Below, in pieces: positions 7,279 through 15,132 of a DNA stretch of 37,027 nt. Made by a program: the position numbers and the translations under genes. Within the stretch, counting starts at the first letter, position 1; every line of letters begins with the position of its first letter. Source of the DNA: Clostridiales bacterium. GTDB lineage: Bacteria > Bacillota > Clostridia > Oscillospirales > CAG-272. The notes under the pieces are model-generated. The model did not search any database. It saw only the letters and a program-made list of their open reading frames with translations, and was not told where the DNA came from. Location: positions 1-37,027 of the forward strand of contig JAAZIU010000041.1 in assembly GCA_012800735.1 (NCBI GenBank). Reading direction: 5' to 3'.

Positions 7279-8148
7279 ATGAAAAAGAGAGCCATCATTG
7301 AATCCGGAGTTCCTCAGCTCAGAGATCCCTGCGTTGTGGTAAAGGACGGCGTTTATTATATGTGCGGAACCGGTTGGCATATTTGGAAAAACGACACGGG
7401 AAACCTCGCCGGCGGATGGGTCGATCTCGGATGCGTCGCAGAGATTCCGGAAGATGCAAAGACAAATTTCTGGGCGCCGGAAATCCATGCCTATAACGGC
7501 GCTTACTATATGTTTACTACCTATCTCAGCAAAAAAACCGGACGCCGGGGATGTACTGTTTTCCGTGCAGACACGCTCGAAGGACCTTATCGTGAGATCA
7601 GCGGCGGACATCTGACTCCCGCCGATTGGGACGCAATCGACGCCACTTTATATGTTGACGAAAGCGGTCAGCCCTGGATGATCTTCGTTCATGAATGGGT
7701 TTGCATGCCCGATAAAGTGGGAACCATGGCTGCGGCTAAGATGTCAGATGACCTCACAAGCCTTGTAAGTGAGCCGGTTGAGCTTTTCCGCGCCGATGCT
7801 CCCGGTTGGGCTGTGGGTGGCGTTACTGACGGATGCTGGATGTATCGCTGCTCCGACGGTCAGCTTCTCATGCTCTGGTCAAACTGGGATAACGCCGGAT
7901 ACTGCGTCGGTATTTCAAGAAGCGCGTCCGGGAATATTCTCGGCGAATGGACACACGATCCAGTTCCTCTTTACTCAAAAAATATAACAGGCGTTTACGA
8001 CGGCGGCCACGGAATGATTTTCAAGGATATAAAAGGTCATATGTACCTCTCGATCCACTCACCGAACTCCCCTGTCGGCAGTCGTCTTGAGATGCCTATA
8101 TTTGTGCCTGTAAAAGAGAAGGACGGAACTCTGATATTGGATATGTGA
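7279..8148 (+). CDS. GH43-like five-bladed propeller glycosidase
   Basis: A 289-residue protein without signal peptide, matching the size of a bare GH43/GH117-type five-bladed beta-propeller. Expected residues are in place: the catalytic base Asp16 in LRDPCVVVKDGVYY, WAPEIH at about 65-70, and the pKa-modulating Asp121 in DAIDATLYVDESG. The position of the usual general acid is occupied by VTDGCWMY (Asp184), where many GH43 members have Glu; some clostridial relatives share TDG. Such enzymes remove arabinose, xylose or galactose side groups from oligosaccharides, and here the site is cytosolic. It begins on the base after the permease stop, with GGGGGT as ribosome binding site inside the permease gene, so translation is coupled. 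Exact substrate cannot be read. Confidence 0.8.
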   Translation: MKKRAIIESGVPQLRDPCVVVKDGVYYMCGTGWHIWKNDTGNLAGGWVDLGCVAEIPEDAKTNFWAPEIHAYNGAYYMFTTYLSKKTGRRGCTVFRADTLEGPYREISGGHLTPADWDAIDATLYVDESGQPWMIFVHEWVCMPDKVGTMAAAKMSDDLTSLVSEPVELFRADAPGWAVGGVTDGCWMYRCSDGQLLMLWSNWDNAGYCVGISRSASGNILGEWTHDPVPLYSKNITGVYDGGHGMIFKDIKGHMYLSIHSPNSPVGSRLEMPIFVPVKEKDGTLILDM

Positions 8149-8195
8149 GCATAAGGGGTTTGCGATTTTTTGCATGTATATTAAGGAGGAAAATC

Positions 8196-9236
8196 ATGTT
8201 TCAGCCCGATTACAGATATCTCGAGTCCGCTGCAAGGAATGTAGAAGCCGCCCGTATCCCGCTTTATGAACACTTGATTAACTTCGATGTAATCGAAAAA
8301 ATAATGAATAAGGAATTTGCTCCGCTTATCTGGGGGAATTATGAGGAGAAAAAAGAATTCTTCCGCAATTATTGCGCTTTCTTTATGAAGCTGGGATATG
8401 ATACCGTTTCGTTTGAATTGTGTATAGGCGGGATTCTGCCGGGCGGAGGCGCATTGGGCGGACACAAAAAAGGCGTTATACAGACCAGAGAAGATTTTGA
8501 AAAATATCCTTTCAACGAAATTCCGGAATTGTATGAAAAAGCTTTTCATGATATCTTCAGAGCGTTGCATGAAGTGATGCCGGAAGGTATGAAAGCGGTG
8601 GGCGGCGTCGGCAACGGCGTTTTTGAGTGTGTCCAGGATTTGACGGGTTATATGGACCTCTGCTATATATCTGCGGACGATCCCGAACTTTACTCGGATT
8701 TATATAAAAAGGTCGGAGACATGAGCCTGAAAATCTGGAAAAATTTCCTGATAGAGTTTTCCGATGATTTCTGTGTTCTGAGATTCGGCGATGATTTGGG
8801 ATTCAAGAGCAATACACTGATATCTGACGACGATATTGTCACTCATATCATTCCGCAGTATAAAAAGATAATTGATGAAGTGCATCGCTGCGGAAAACCG
8901 TTCCTGCTTCATTCCTGCGGAAATATATTCAATGTTATGGATGAACTGATTGCCGCCGGTATCGATGCAAAGCACTCAAATGAGGATCAAATTGCGCCTT
9001 TCCCGGTGTGGGTTGAAAAATACGGAGATAAAATCGGCAATTTCGGCGGCATTGACACAGACGCGGTTTGCCGTTTGTCAAGAGCCGAAATGAAGGAATA
9101 TATAACCGACGTCGTAAAAAAATCCGTAGGACGCGGCGGTTTTGCTTTCGGTTCCGGAAATTCAATTCCGAGTTTTGTTCCGATAGGTAATTATCTTATG
9201 ATGAATGAGATAATCAGAGAAATCCGCGGTGAGTAA
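8196..9236 (+). CDS. URO-D superfamily methyltransferase-like protein
   Basis: A TIM-barrel protein of 346 residues of the uroporphyrinogen decarboxylase superfamily, which includes the MtaA/MtbA corrinoid methyltransferases. The ATG at 8196 is chosen because AAGGAGG precedes it; an upstream in-frame start at 8145 would overlap the glycosidase and lacks a site. The barrel signature FLLHSCGNIFNVMDELIAAG gives the His239/Cys241 pair used for zinc in MtaA-type enzymes. The third ligand expected in the SGCDIP segment is missing: the sequence there is GSGNSIPS, with Asn322 in place of Cys. It may bind zinc differently or do other chemistry. It is not a haem-pathway enzyme by context: it sits between glycosidases and next to a second member. 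No corrinoid carrier protein is encoded nearby. Confidence 0.8.
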   Translation: MFQPDYRYLESAARNVEAARIPLYEHLINFDVIEKIMNKEFAPLIWGNYEEKKEFFRNYCAFFMKLGYDTVSFELCIGGILPGGGALGGHKKGVIQTREDFEKYPFNEIPELYEKAFHDIFRALHEVMPEGMKAVGGVGNGVFECVQDLTGYMDLCYISADDPELYSDLYKKVGDMSLKIWKNFLIEFSDDFCVLRFGDDLGFKSNTLISDDDIVTHIIPQYKKIIDEVHRCGKPFLLHSCGNIFNVMDELIAAGIDAKHSNEDQIAPFPVWVEKYGDKIGNFGGIDTDAVCRLSRAEMKEYITDVVKKSVGRGGFAFGSGNSIPSFVPIGNYLMMNEIIREIRGE

Positions 9237-9264
9237 ATAAGATTTTGTTAAAAGGAGTTAAATC

Positions 9265-10263
9265 ATGAAAAATTGGATTAATAAGCTGCCCCAAAGCCGC
9301 AAACCGTTTCCCCTGCTTTCTTTTCCGTCATCACAGCTGATCGGAGAAAGCGTATACCGGATAACCCATGACGCCGAGATACAAGCCGAAGGAATCGTTA
9401 GAATTGCTCGGGAATTTAATTCTGCCGCGGCTGTTTGTATGATGGATCTGTCGGTGGAAGCGGAGGCTTTCGGCTGCAAAATCGTTGTCAAAGAAAACGA
9501 GATTCCTACCGTTGTCGGCGCATTGATTTCGGATATAGACGAAATTCCTTCGCTCCCAATCCCTGTTGTCGGAGATGCGTCGAATCGAACCGGTTTGTAT
9601 ATTAAAGCTGCGAAACTGGGTGCGGAACAGATTAAAGACCGCCCTGTATTTGCCGGAATCATCGGTCCGTTCTCTTTGGTCGGACGACTGATGGAGGTAC
9701 AGGAGGCTCTTATGAATTGTATAGCAGATGAGGATTTTGTTTCGGCCGCGCTGGAAAAAGCAACCGAATTTCTCATTCGATACGCAAAAGGTTATAAAGA
9801 CGCAGGAATCAACGGTCTGGTGATGGCGGAACCTCTTGCGGGTATTTTGTCCCCGGCTTTGGAAGAAGTCTTTTCCGCGCCATATGTAAAGCAGATCATT
9901 GATTCGGTACAGGATGAAAATTTTATCGTTATCTATCACAATTGCGGACCAAACATAACTCGGATGACAAAATCATTTGCCGATAACGGCGCAGCCGCTT
10001 ATCACTTCGGAGATGCGGTGGATTTGGTGCAGATGCTTGAATTAATGCCTGCGGATAAACCTGTCATGGGAAACATTTCCCCTTCTGAACAGTTTTTATC
10101 CGGCACGCCGGAAAGCATGACCGAAGCCGTAAACATGCTGATAAATAAATGCTCTTCATATAAGAACTTCGTCCTGTCATCGGGATGCGACATTCCGCCC
10201 TCATCAAGTCTGGCCAATATCCGAGCGTTTTTTAAAGCTGCAGAAGATGCGGCAGGCAAATAA
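9265..10263 (+). CDS. MtaA/MtbA-like corrinoid methyltransferase (URO-D family)
   Basis: A 332-residue cytosolic TIM-barrel protein of the URO-D superfamily, closer to MtaA/MtbA methyltransferases than to the gene before it. It keeps the full zinc set of those enzymes: His225 and Cys227 in IYHNCGPNI, and Cys308 in LSSGCDIPPSS. In characterised members the zinc activates a thiol that takes a methyl group from a corrinoid protein. The N-terminal region HDAEIQAEGIVRIAREF and the FAGIIGPFSLVGRLM strand also fit that subgroup. An AAAGGAG site lies 8 bases before the ATG, and only 28 bases separate it from the previous stop, so the two URO-D genes form a pair. The natural methyl donor and acceptor are unknown; neighbouring glycosidases suggest methylated sugars, which is inference. 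Confidence 0.83.
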   Translation: MKNWINKLPQSRKPFPLLSFPSSQLIGESVYRITHDAEIQAEGIVRIAREFNSAAAVCMMDLSVEAEAFGCKIVVKENEIPTVVGALISDIDEIPSLPIPVVGDASNRTGLYIKAAKLGAEQIKDRPVFAGIIGPFSLVGRLMEVQEALMNCIADEDFVSAALEKATEFLIRYAKGYKDAGINGLVMAEPLAGILSPALEEVFSAPYVKQIIDSVQDENFIVIYHNCGPNITRMTKSFADNGAAAYHFGDAVDLVQMLELMPADKPVMGNISPSEQFLSGTPESMTEAVNMLINKCSSYKNFVLSSGCDIPPSSSLANIRAFFKAAEDAAGK

Positions 10264-10302
10264 AAAGTAATTAAAATCAGATATGAAGAAAAGGTAACTG
10301 TT

Positions 10303-11241
10303 ATGTCTAAAGAAATCCATTATGACCTGAATTTTGTCATGAGAAAAGGGTACCCGAAGATAAAAAAGCTCGGAGCGGTAAGTCCGTACGGAGAGTCAAC
10401 CCCGTTCGTTTTCAACGACCGTTTCTACCGGCTTGAGCTTGTGGATACCAATCGTCCGACGAAAGGTCTCGACCCGAATCTGCCTATACACGCGATTATC
10501 CGCGACAGGGAGACAGGAGAGATTATTTCCCGTTTCGGCGAAGGCTGTTATTATTATTCGTTGTATCAGGAAAACGAAACTGTATATGTTATCGGAACAA
10601 TATCTCTGCCGGGAATACTGGCGGGAGACAGATTCAGAATTTTCGAGACACGGGATCTGATTCACTGGCAGGATCGGGAGCTGCTGTCAAATCCCGGATG
10701 GCGGTATTATAACACCTCTCTGACCAAAGGCCCGGACGGGTATGTCCTGTGTATGGAATCGGATTATACAGGCGTGCCGTTTACCTGCTTTTTCGCCCTT
10801 TCAAAAGACATGATTAACTGGACTTTCATGGACACCGAAAAAGGATATCCACTTGACAGATATTGCGGCGGTCCCTGGATGCGATACAGCAGGGGGTATT
10901 ATTATTTGATTCTTGTCACGGAGCTGCCGGGAAATCGTTATACAAATTATGTCTGCCGCACGAAAGATTTTGACACATGGGAGCTGGGCTATTACAACCC
11001 TCTGCTGATGCCCGACGAAGAGGATCGAAAAATCTCTCCTTATATGTATGATATAACGCCCGAACTTCTTGAACAGATAAGAACGGGTTTTATAACAAGC
11101 AATTCGGACGTTGATCTTTGCGAATGGGAAGGGAAGACAATAATCACATACAACGTGGGTAATCAGCTGGGATTCTATTATATGGCGGAAGCAGAATACG
11201 ACGGCAGCCTTGCCGATTTTCTCGAATCATTTTTTGAGTAA
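10303..11241 (+). CDS. beta-propeller glycosidase-like protein (GH43/GH117-type)
   Basis: A 312-residue protein with the repeated blade pattern of five-bladed propeller glycosidases: TPFVFNDRFYRLELVD, RFRIFETRDLIHWQDRE, FFALSKDMINWTFMD, YVCRTKDFDTWELGYYN and a last blade with SNSDVDLCEWEGKTIITYNV. Repeats of the form SKDMINW / TKDFDTW are the usual blade closures. The SNSDVDLCE segment is a likely active-site blade, with two acids near a conserved Asn-Ser. There is no signal peptide. It lies 39 bases after the methyltransferase and before a secreted beta-helix protein in the same run. I cannot assign it to a numbered family with certainty; a catalytically inactive carbohydrate-binding relative is also possible. 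Confidence 0.68.
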   Translation: MSKEIHYDLNFVMRKGYPKIKKLGAVSPYGESTPFVFNDRFYRLELVDTNRPTKGLDPNLPIHAIIRDRETGEIISRFGEGCYYYSLYQENETVYVIGTISLPGILAGDRFRIFETRDLIHWQDRELLSNPGWRYYNTSLTKGPDGYVLCMESDYTGVPFTCFFALSKDMINWTFMDTEKGYPLDRYCGGPWMRYSRGYYYLILVTELPGNRYTNYVCRTKDFDTWELGYYNPLLMPDEEDRKISPYMYDITPELLEQIRTGFITSNSDVDLCEWEGKTIITYNVGNQLGFYYMAEAEYDGSLADFLESFFE

Positions 11242-11282
11242 GTTATTCTGCGTGAAGTTTGTTTCCGCAGAGGATATTTATT

Positions 11283-12761
11283 ATGAAGTCATATGTCAAA
11301 AAAGCAGTTGTATTGTTCCTATGCGGGTTGTTTTTGCTCTTATTTAATGCCTGTAATGCCTGCGAAAACACCGATTCTGGCAATACGTCGGAAACAACGG
11401 CTGAAAAAAACACCTCTGCGGAGGAAACAGAATCTCCGGCAGAGGATAACGATTATGATTTAAAAGGGCGGATTTCGACTATGAAAACATACTATGTATC
11501 TTCTTCCGGCAGTGACGGCAACAGCGGTCTCAGCGAAGACAGCGCGCTGCTTACGGTAACCAAAGCCGTCTCGCTGATGTCCGGCGGCGATAAACTCTGC
11601 CTTCGCTGCGGAGACACTTTCTACGGCAGCATAATGCTGCCCGATGGTCCGGACAGAGATCACCCGACCGAGATTACGTCATACGGCGACGGCGCAAAGC
11701 CGGTTCTATCGCAGTATAAACTTCCGTATCCCTCTGCCTGGGAGCGTGTGTCCGACTTCATATGGCGCGTTGACCTCAGCGATCCGTCATGTTTCGGGGG
11801 AAATATTACGGAGCTTGACACGAACGCGGGATTTTTACTTGTCGACGGCAAGGTATACGGTCACAAGCGTTTCAGCACCGAGGGGCTTGAAAAGGAGTGG
11901 GACTTCTTCTCTGACAACCGGTATTGCTATGTTAAGACCGGGGGCGAATCTCCCGCGGCTCTTTCCGACGATATCAGAATAGCCTGCAACATCAGAAGTA
12001 TCGGATTCTCCGACAATATACGGGTTACCGGCATAGAGCTGAACGGAACCGGCGGTCACGGTATCTCCGGCACCGTCAGCGGCGCTTATATCGGAAACTG
12101 TGATTTCATCAACATCGGCGGCTCCGAGCTTCCCGGCTACCCGAAGCCCGACACCCGTTACGGCAACTGTATAGAGTGCTGGTCCGATTCAAGCGATGTT
12201 CTGGTAGAAAACTGCCGCTTTACAGGCGTATATGACGTTGCCTTCACCATGCAGGGACAACCGGTCTATACCGGCTGGAATAATATTCATTTCCGCAAAA
12301 ATGTGCTGTGGGACTGTCAGCAGTGCTTTGAAATCTGGTCGGGCGAATATGCCGGCGATGATGAAGAAGCAGGCAAAAAAGTCGGCTTTGTCAACTGCTC
12401 GTTTGAAGATAATGTTTGCATCAATTCAGGTAACTGCTGGAGCTTTTTCGTGCGCCCGGACAAGAGCGTTTCCTGTCATCTTCTGATATACGGACTCGGG
12501 ACACCCGTGTGCGATATCACCGTTCGCGGCAATACGTTCGCAAACGCCCGCGCGGCGTCGATCTATAAGTCCGGCGGCCCGAAGGAGATTCCCGACGATT
12601 ATAAGATATTCGATAACACCTTCATTATAAGCGACGGACAGAATATCTGCCTGCCGGGCGGCAGCTCCCGGGAAATTACCGATGCATTCGATGTGAAAAT
12701 CAGAGCGGATAATTTCGTCGTCGCCTCGGATAATTTCGTCAATTTTCTCTTTGATGAATGA
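11283..12761 (+). CDS. secreted right-handed beta-helix lipoprotein
   Basis: A 492-residue lipoprotein starting at ATG 11283, preceded by AGAGGA; the TTG at 11259 is rejected. The signal peptide is followed by a lipobox ending LLFNAC and a Thr/Glu-rich linker of about 40 residues. The mature domain opens with TYYVSSSGSDGNSGLSEDSA and LMSGGDKLCLRCGDTFYGSI, the standard entry of parallel beta-helix carbohydrate-active proteins. It then has repeated coils such as GIELNGTGGHGISG, VLVENCRFTGVYD, IHFRKNVLWDCQQ and ITVRGNTFANARA. Such folds include polysaccharide lyases and GH28/GH120-type hydrolases, so it probably attacks polysaccharide at the cell surface. Catalytic residues cannot be pinned down. 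It is the only clearly exported enzyme of this gene run. Confidence 0.78.
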   Translation: MKSYVKKAVVLFLCGLFLLLFNACNACENTDSGNTSETTAEKNTSAEETESPAEDNDYDLKGRISTMKTYYVSSSGSDGNSGLSEDSALLTVTKAVSLMSGGDKLCLRCGDTFYGSIMLPDGPDRDHPTEITSYGDGAKPVLSQYKLPYPSAWERVSDFIWRVDLSDPSCFGGNITELDTNAGFLLVDGKVYGHKRFSTEGLEKEWDFFSDNRYCYVKTGGESPAALSDDIRIACNIRSIGFSDNIRVTGIELNGTGGHGISGTVSGAYIGNCDFINIGGSELPGYPKPDTRYGNCIECWSDSSDVLVENCRFTGVYDVAFTMQGQPVYTGWNNIHFRKNVLWDCQQCFEIWSGEYAGDDEEAGKKVGFVNCSFEDNVCINSGNCWSFFVRPDKSVSCHLLIYGLGTPVCDITVRGNTFANARAASIYKSGGPKEIPDDYKIFDNTFIISDGQNICLPGGSSREITDAFDVKIRADNFVVASDNFVNFLFDE

Positions 12762-12784
12762 AATGTGTGAGATAGGTAAATGAT

Positions 12785-13726
12785 ATGGCAAAGTTTGTCA
12801 AAATATCCGCCCTTTCCCAGCCGTCATGCGCCGCTCGGTACAGCGGCGATATGGAAGGCATGGTTCAGATAATGCAGCGCCATCTGCAGGCTAATATTGC
12901 GCAGGTACTCGCCGACAGCCCTGATCTGATCGTATTGCCGGAAGTCTGCGACAGATTCCCGTCAATGCCGCTTGAGGTGCGCAAGGAATATTACCGGTAT
13001 CGCGGCAATCGCATACGCGACATGTATTGCGAAATCGCACGCGAGCATAAATGCTATATCGCTTATTCGGCATGCCGTCTTATTGAGGGGGAGACGAATC
13101 ATCCCTTCAGAAACTCTACGCAGCTTATCGGGCGGGACGGCGAAATTGTCGGCATATATGACAAGAATCATCTTGTTCCTGCCGAATACGACGAAGGCGA
13201 AATATCTTACGGCACCGAACCCACGGTATTGGAGACTGACTTCGGGCGCGTCGGCTTCGCCATTTGCTTTGATCTCAACTACGCTGAGCTGATGAACGCT
13301 TATGCCGCTCTGCATCCCGACCTGATTATATTCTCGTCCATGTATCACGGCGGACTCACTCAGGAGAATTGGGCGTATACCTGCCGATCCTTCTTCGTCG
13401 GCGCGATATGCAGCGATCAAAGCCGGATACTCAATCCCGTCGGAGAGCAGCTATACACTACCACTAACTATCAAAACTACATTACCGGCAAGGTCAATCT
13501 CGACTATGCGGTAGTGCATATTGACCGCAACCGGGCAAAATATCTTGCGGCAAAACGAAAATACGGCGATAAACTGATTATTCACGACCCCGGTCACGTA
13601 GGCGTGGTGGTGCTCTTCTATGAGGGAGAAGATACAACGGCGCGGGATATCGTCCGTGAATTTGAAATATTGCCGCTTGATGACTATTTCAATCTCTGCC
13701 GTGAGCACAAGCGGAAGAATCAATAA
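12785..13726 (+). CDS. nitrilase-superfamily amidohydrolase
   Basis: A 313-residue carbon-nitrogen hydrolase. The family's Glu-Lys-Cys triad is complete: Glu53 in LPEVCD, Lys127 in GIYDKNHLVP and Cys161 in VGFAICFDLNY. The Cys performs nucleophilic attack on an amide, carbamoyl or nitrile group. The C-terminal extension of about 70 residues past the core resembles N-carbamoyl-type or amidase branches more than small ones such as NIT2. There is no signal peptide. It follows the beta-helix gene by 23 bases and precedes an oxidoreductase, so the substrate may be an amide-bearing sugar or a decorated breakdown product. The ribosome binding site is weak (GATAGG). Confidence 0.85.
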   Translation: MAKFVKISALSQPSCAARYSGDMEGMVQIMQRHLQANIAQVLADSPDLIVLPEVCDRFPSMPLEVRKEYYRYRGNRIRDMYCEIAREHKCYIAYSACRLIEGETNHPFRNSTQLIGRDGEIVGIYDKNHLVPAEYDEGEISYGTEPTVLETDFGRVGFAICFDLNYAELMNAYAALHPDLIIFSSMYHGGLTQENWAYTCRSFFVGAICSDQSRILNPVGEQLYTTTNYQNYITGKVNLDYAVVHIDRNRAKYLAAKRKYGDKLIIHDPGHVGVVVLFYEGEDTTARDIVREFEILPLDDYFNLCREHKRKNQ

Positions 13727-13822
13727 TCAATACGCGCCGTTCAAATGGGCGCCGGGGTAAGAATACGCAGCAGGAACTTAACGTGAATGAACAGAACACG
13801 CGAATAACGGGAGGAAACGGCA

Positions 13823-14848
13823 ATGGCAAAAGTAAGAATAGGGGTAATCGGCTGCGGCGCCATGGGCAGAGGGATTCATCTCCCCTCGCTTGCTTCAATA
13901 CCCGACTGTGAAGTCTGCGCAGTCTGCGACCTGGTACGCGAAAAAGCCGACGCTATGGCAGCTAAGTATAACATCCCCCGCGCATATTATCTGCATACCG
14001 ATCTGATTGCGGGAGAGGCGGGACGGCTTGACGGTGTAGTATGTCTTGTGGAGCCCGACCGTATGTACCGTGTGGTATATGATTGCCTGAAAGGCGGATT
14101 TAACGTGATGATGGAAAAGCCCGCCGGCATCAACTCGTATCAGTCCGACTCGCTTGCCCGCACGGCGAAGGCGATGAATCTGAAACTGGCGGTGGCGATG
14201 AACCGACGCCACATTCCCCTTGTGCGGGAGGTGATGCGCATAATGAACGAGCTTACCGAGATAAACGAAGTAAACGGCGTATTCATCAAGCACAGCGACA
14301 TCGCTGCAAGCTGGCACTACATGGATGCCTATGTGTCGGATATAATTCACGCGGTGGATTTAGTGCGCTGGCTTTCCGGCGGCGCAAAACTTGCGAAGGC
14401 GGCAACCGTTTCCCGCGCAATAAACTCGCCGGTGACCAACTCGTGGCTCAGCGTATTCGCCATGGATAACGGCGTGGCGGGTACTCTCAGGGCAAATTAT
14501 CAGACTGCCAGCCGGGTTCACACCTTCGAGGTTCACGGTTCCTCGGCGTCTGCCTACATCAGTCTCGGCTTCGCCGAGCAGGTCTGCGAGGCGACCATTC
14601 TTACCGCCGCGTCGGGCAGCATATATTCCCGTGCGGCGTCAGGATATACTCTCCCCGGCATAACAAAGCTGGACGGCATTGCCCTTGCAGGAGGACGGGA
14701 GTATTACGAATATTACGGCTACAAGTCGGAGAACGAGGATTTCGTCGCGGCGCTGCGTGACTGCCGCGAACCGCTCTGTACCATCGAAGACGCAGCCCTC
14801 TCCATGCATATGGCAGAGGAGCTGCTCGCCGCTGAAATAGCGTATTGA
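13823..14848 (+). CDS. Gfo/Idh/MocA-family NAD(P)-dependent oxidoreductase
   Basis: A 341-residue dehydrogenase with an N-terminal Rossmann domain (RIGVIGCGAMGRGIHLPSL, the GxGxxG cofactor loop) and the family EKP motif in FNVMMEKPAGIN that positions nicotinamide. The C-terminal alpha/beta domain carries the catalytic-helix region YVSDIIHAVDLVRWLSGG, where the His is the usual proton relay. Family members oxidise or reduce sugars, inositols or bile-type alcohols. GGGAGG lies before the ATG. This is the last gene of the long forward run; the terminator at 14854 follows directly. In context it would process a sugar released by the upstream enzymes. Confidence 0.88.
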   Translation: MAKVRIGVIGCGAMGRGIHLPSLASIPDCEVCAVCDLVREKADAMAAKYNIPRAYYLHTDLIAGEAGRLDGVVCLVEPDRMYRVVYDCLKGGFNVMMEKPAGINSYQSDSLARTAKAMNLKLAVAMNRRHIPLVREVMRIMNELTEINEVNGVFIKHSDIAASWHYMDAYVSDIIHAVDLVRWLSGGAKLAKAATVSRAINSPVTNSWLSVFAMDNGVAGTLRANYQTASRVHTFEVHGSSASAYISLGFAEQVCEATILTAASGSIYSRAASGYTLPGITKLDGIALAGGREYYEYYGYKSENEDFVAALRDCREPLCTIEDAALSMHMAEELLAAEIAY

Positions 14849-14853
14849 AAAAC

Positions 14854-14892
14854 AAAATAAGGACGGAACCGCAAGGCTCCGTCCCTTATTTT
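14854..14892 (+). terminator. rho-independent terminator
   Basis: A hairpin formed by AAAATAAGGACGGA(GC) and its complement, with one bulged base, a GCAA-type loop and a T-rich tail (TTATTTTATTTT). It ends the gene run that begins near 3864. Confidence 0.85.
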
Positions 14893-15066
14893 ATTTTAAC
14901 ACAATGCATGTTTTGCTGCCGCTTTAAATATATTTATTTATTGTGATATTATATTTATGATAAGTCTCTCCATCCACGGCTGATGTTTTGCAGCGAATTC
15001 ATTATCCATATTTTCTCTGTTTTTGAATCATAACATTTTGGCAGATACAAAACTCCGGGTTAGCTA

Positions 15067-15096
15067 TTGACAAATTCTCTTGTTATATATTATAAT
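15067..15096 (+). promoter_or_regulatory. consensus sigma-A promoter for the GH95 gene
   Basis: Perfect TTGACA (15067-15072), an 18-base spacer and perfect TATAAT (15091-15096), followed by a short AT-rich leader and a GGAGG site at 15120-15124 before the ATG at 15133. Such a strong match suggests high constitutive transcription unless repressed. No obvious operator palindrome overlaps it. The remainder of 14893-15132 shows nothing else. Confidence 0.85.
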
Positions 15097-15132
15097 AATA
15101 CTATTCATAAATAAACCACGGAGGATAAAAAC

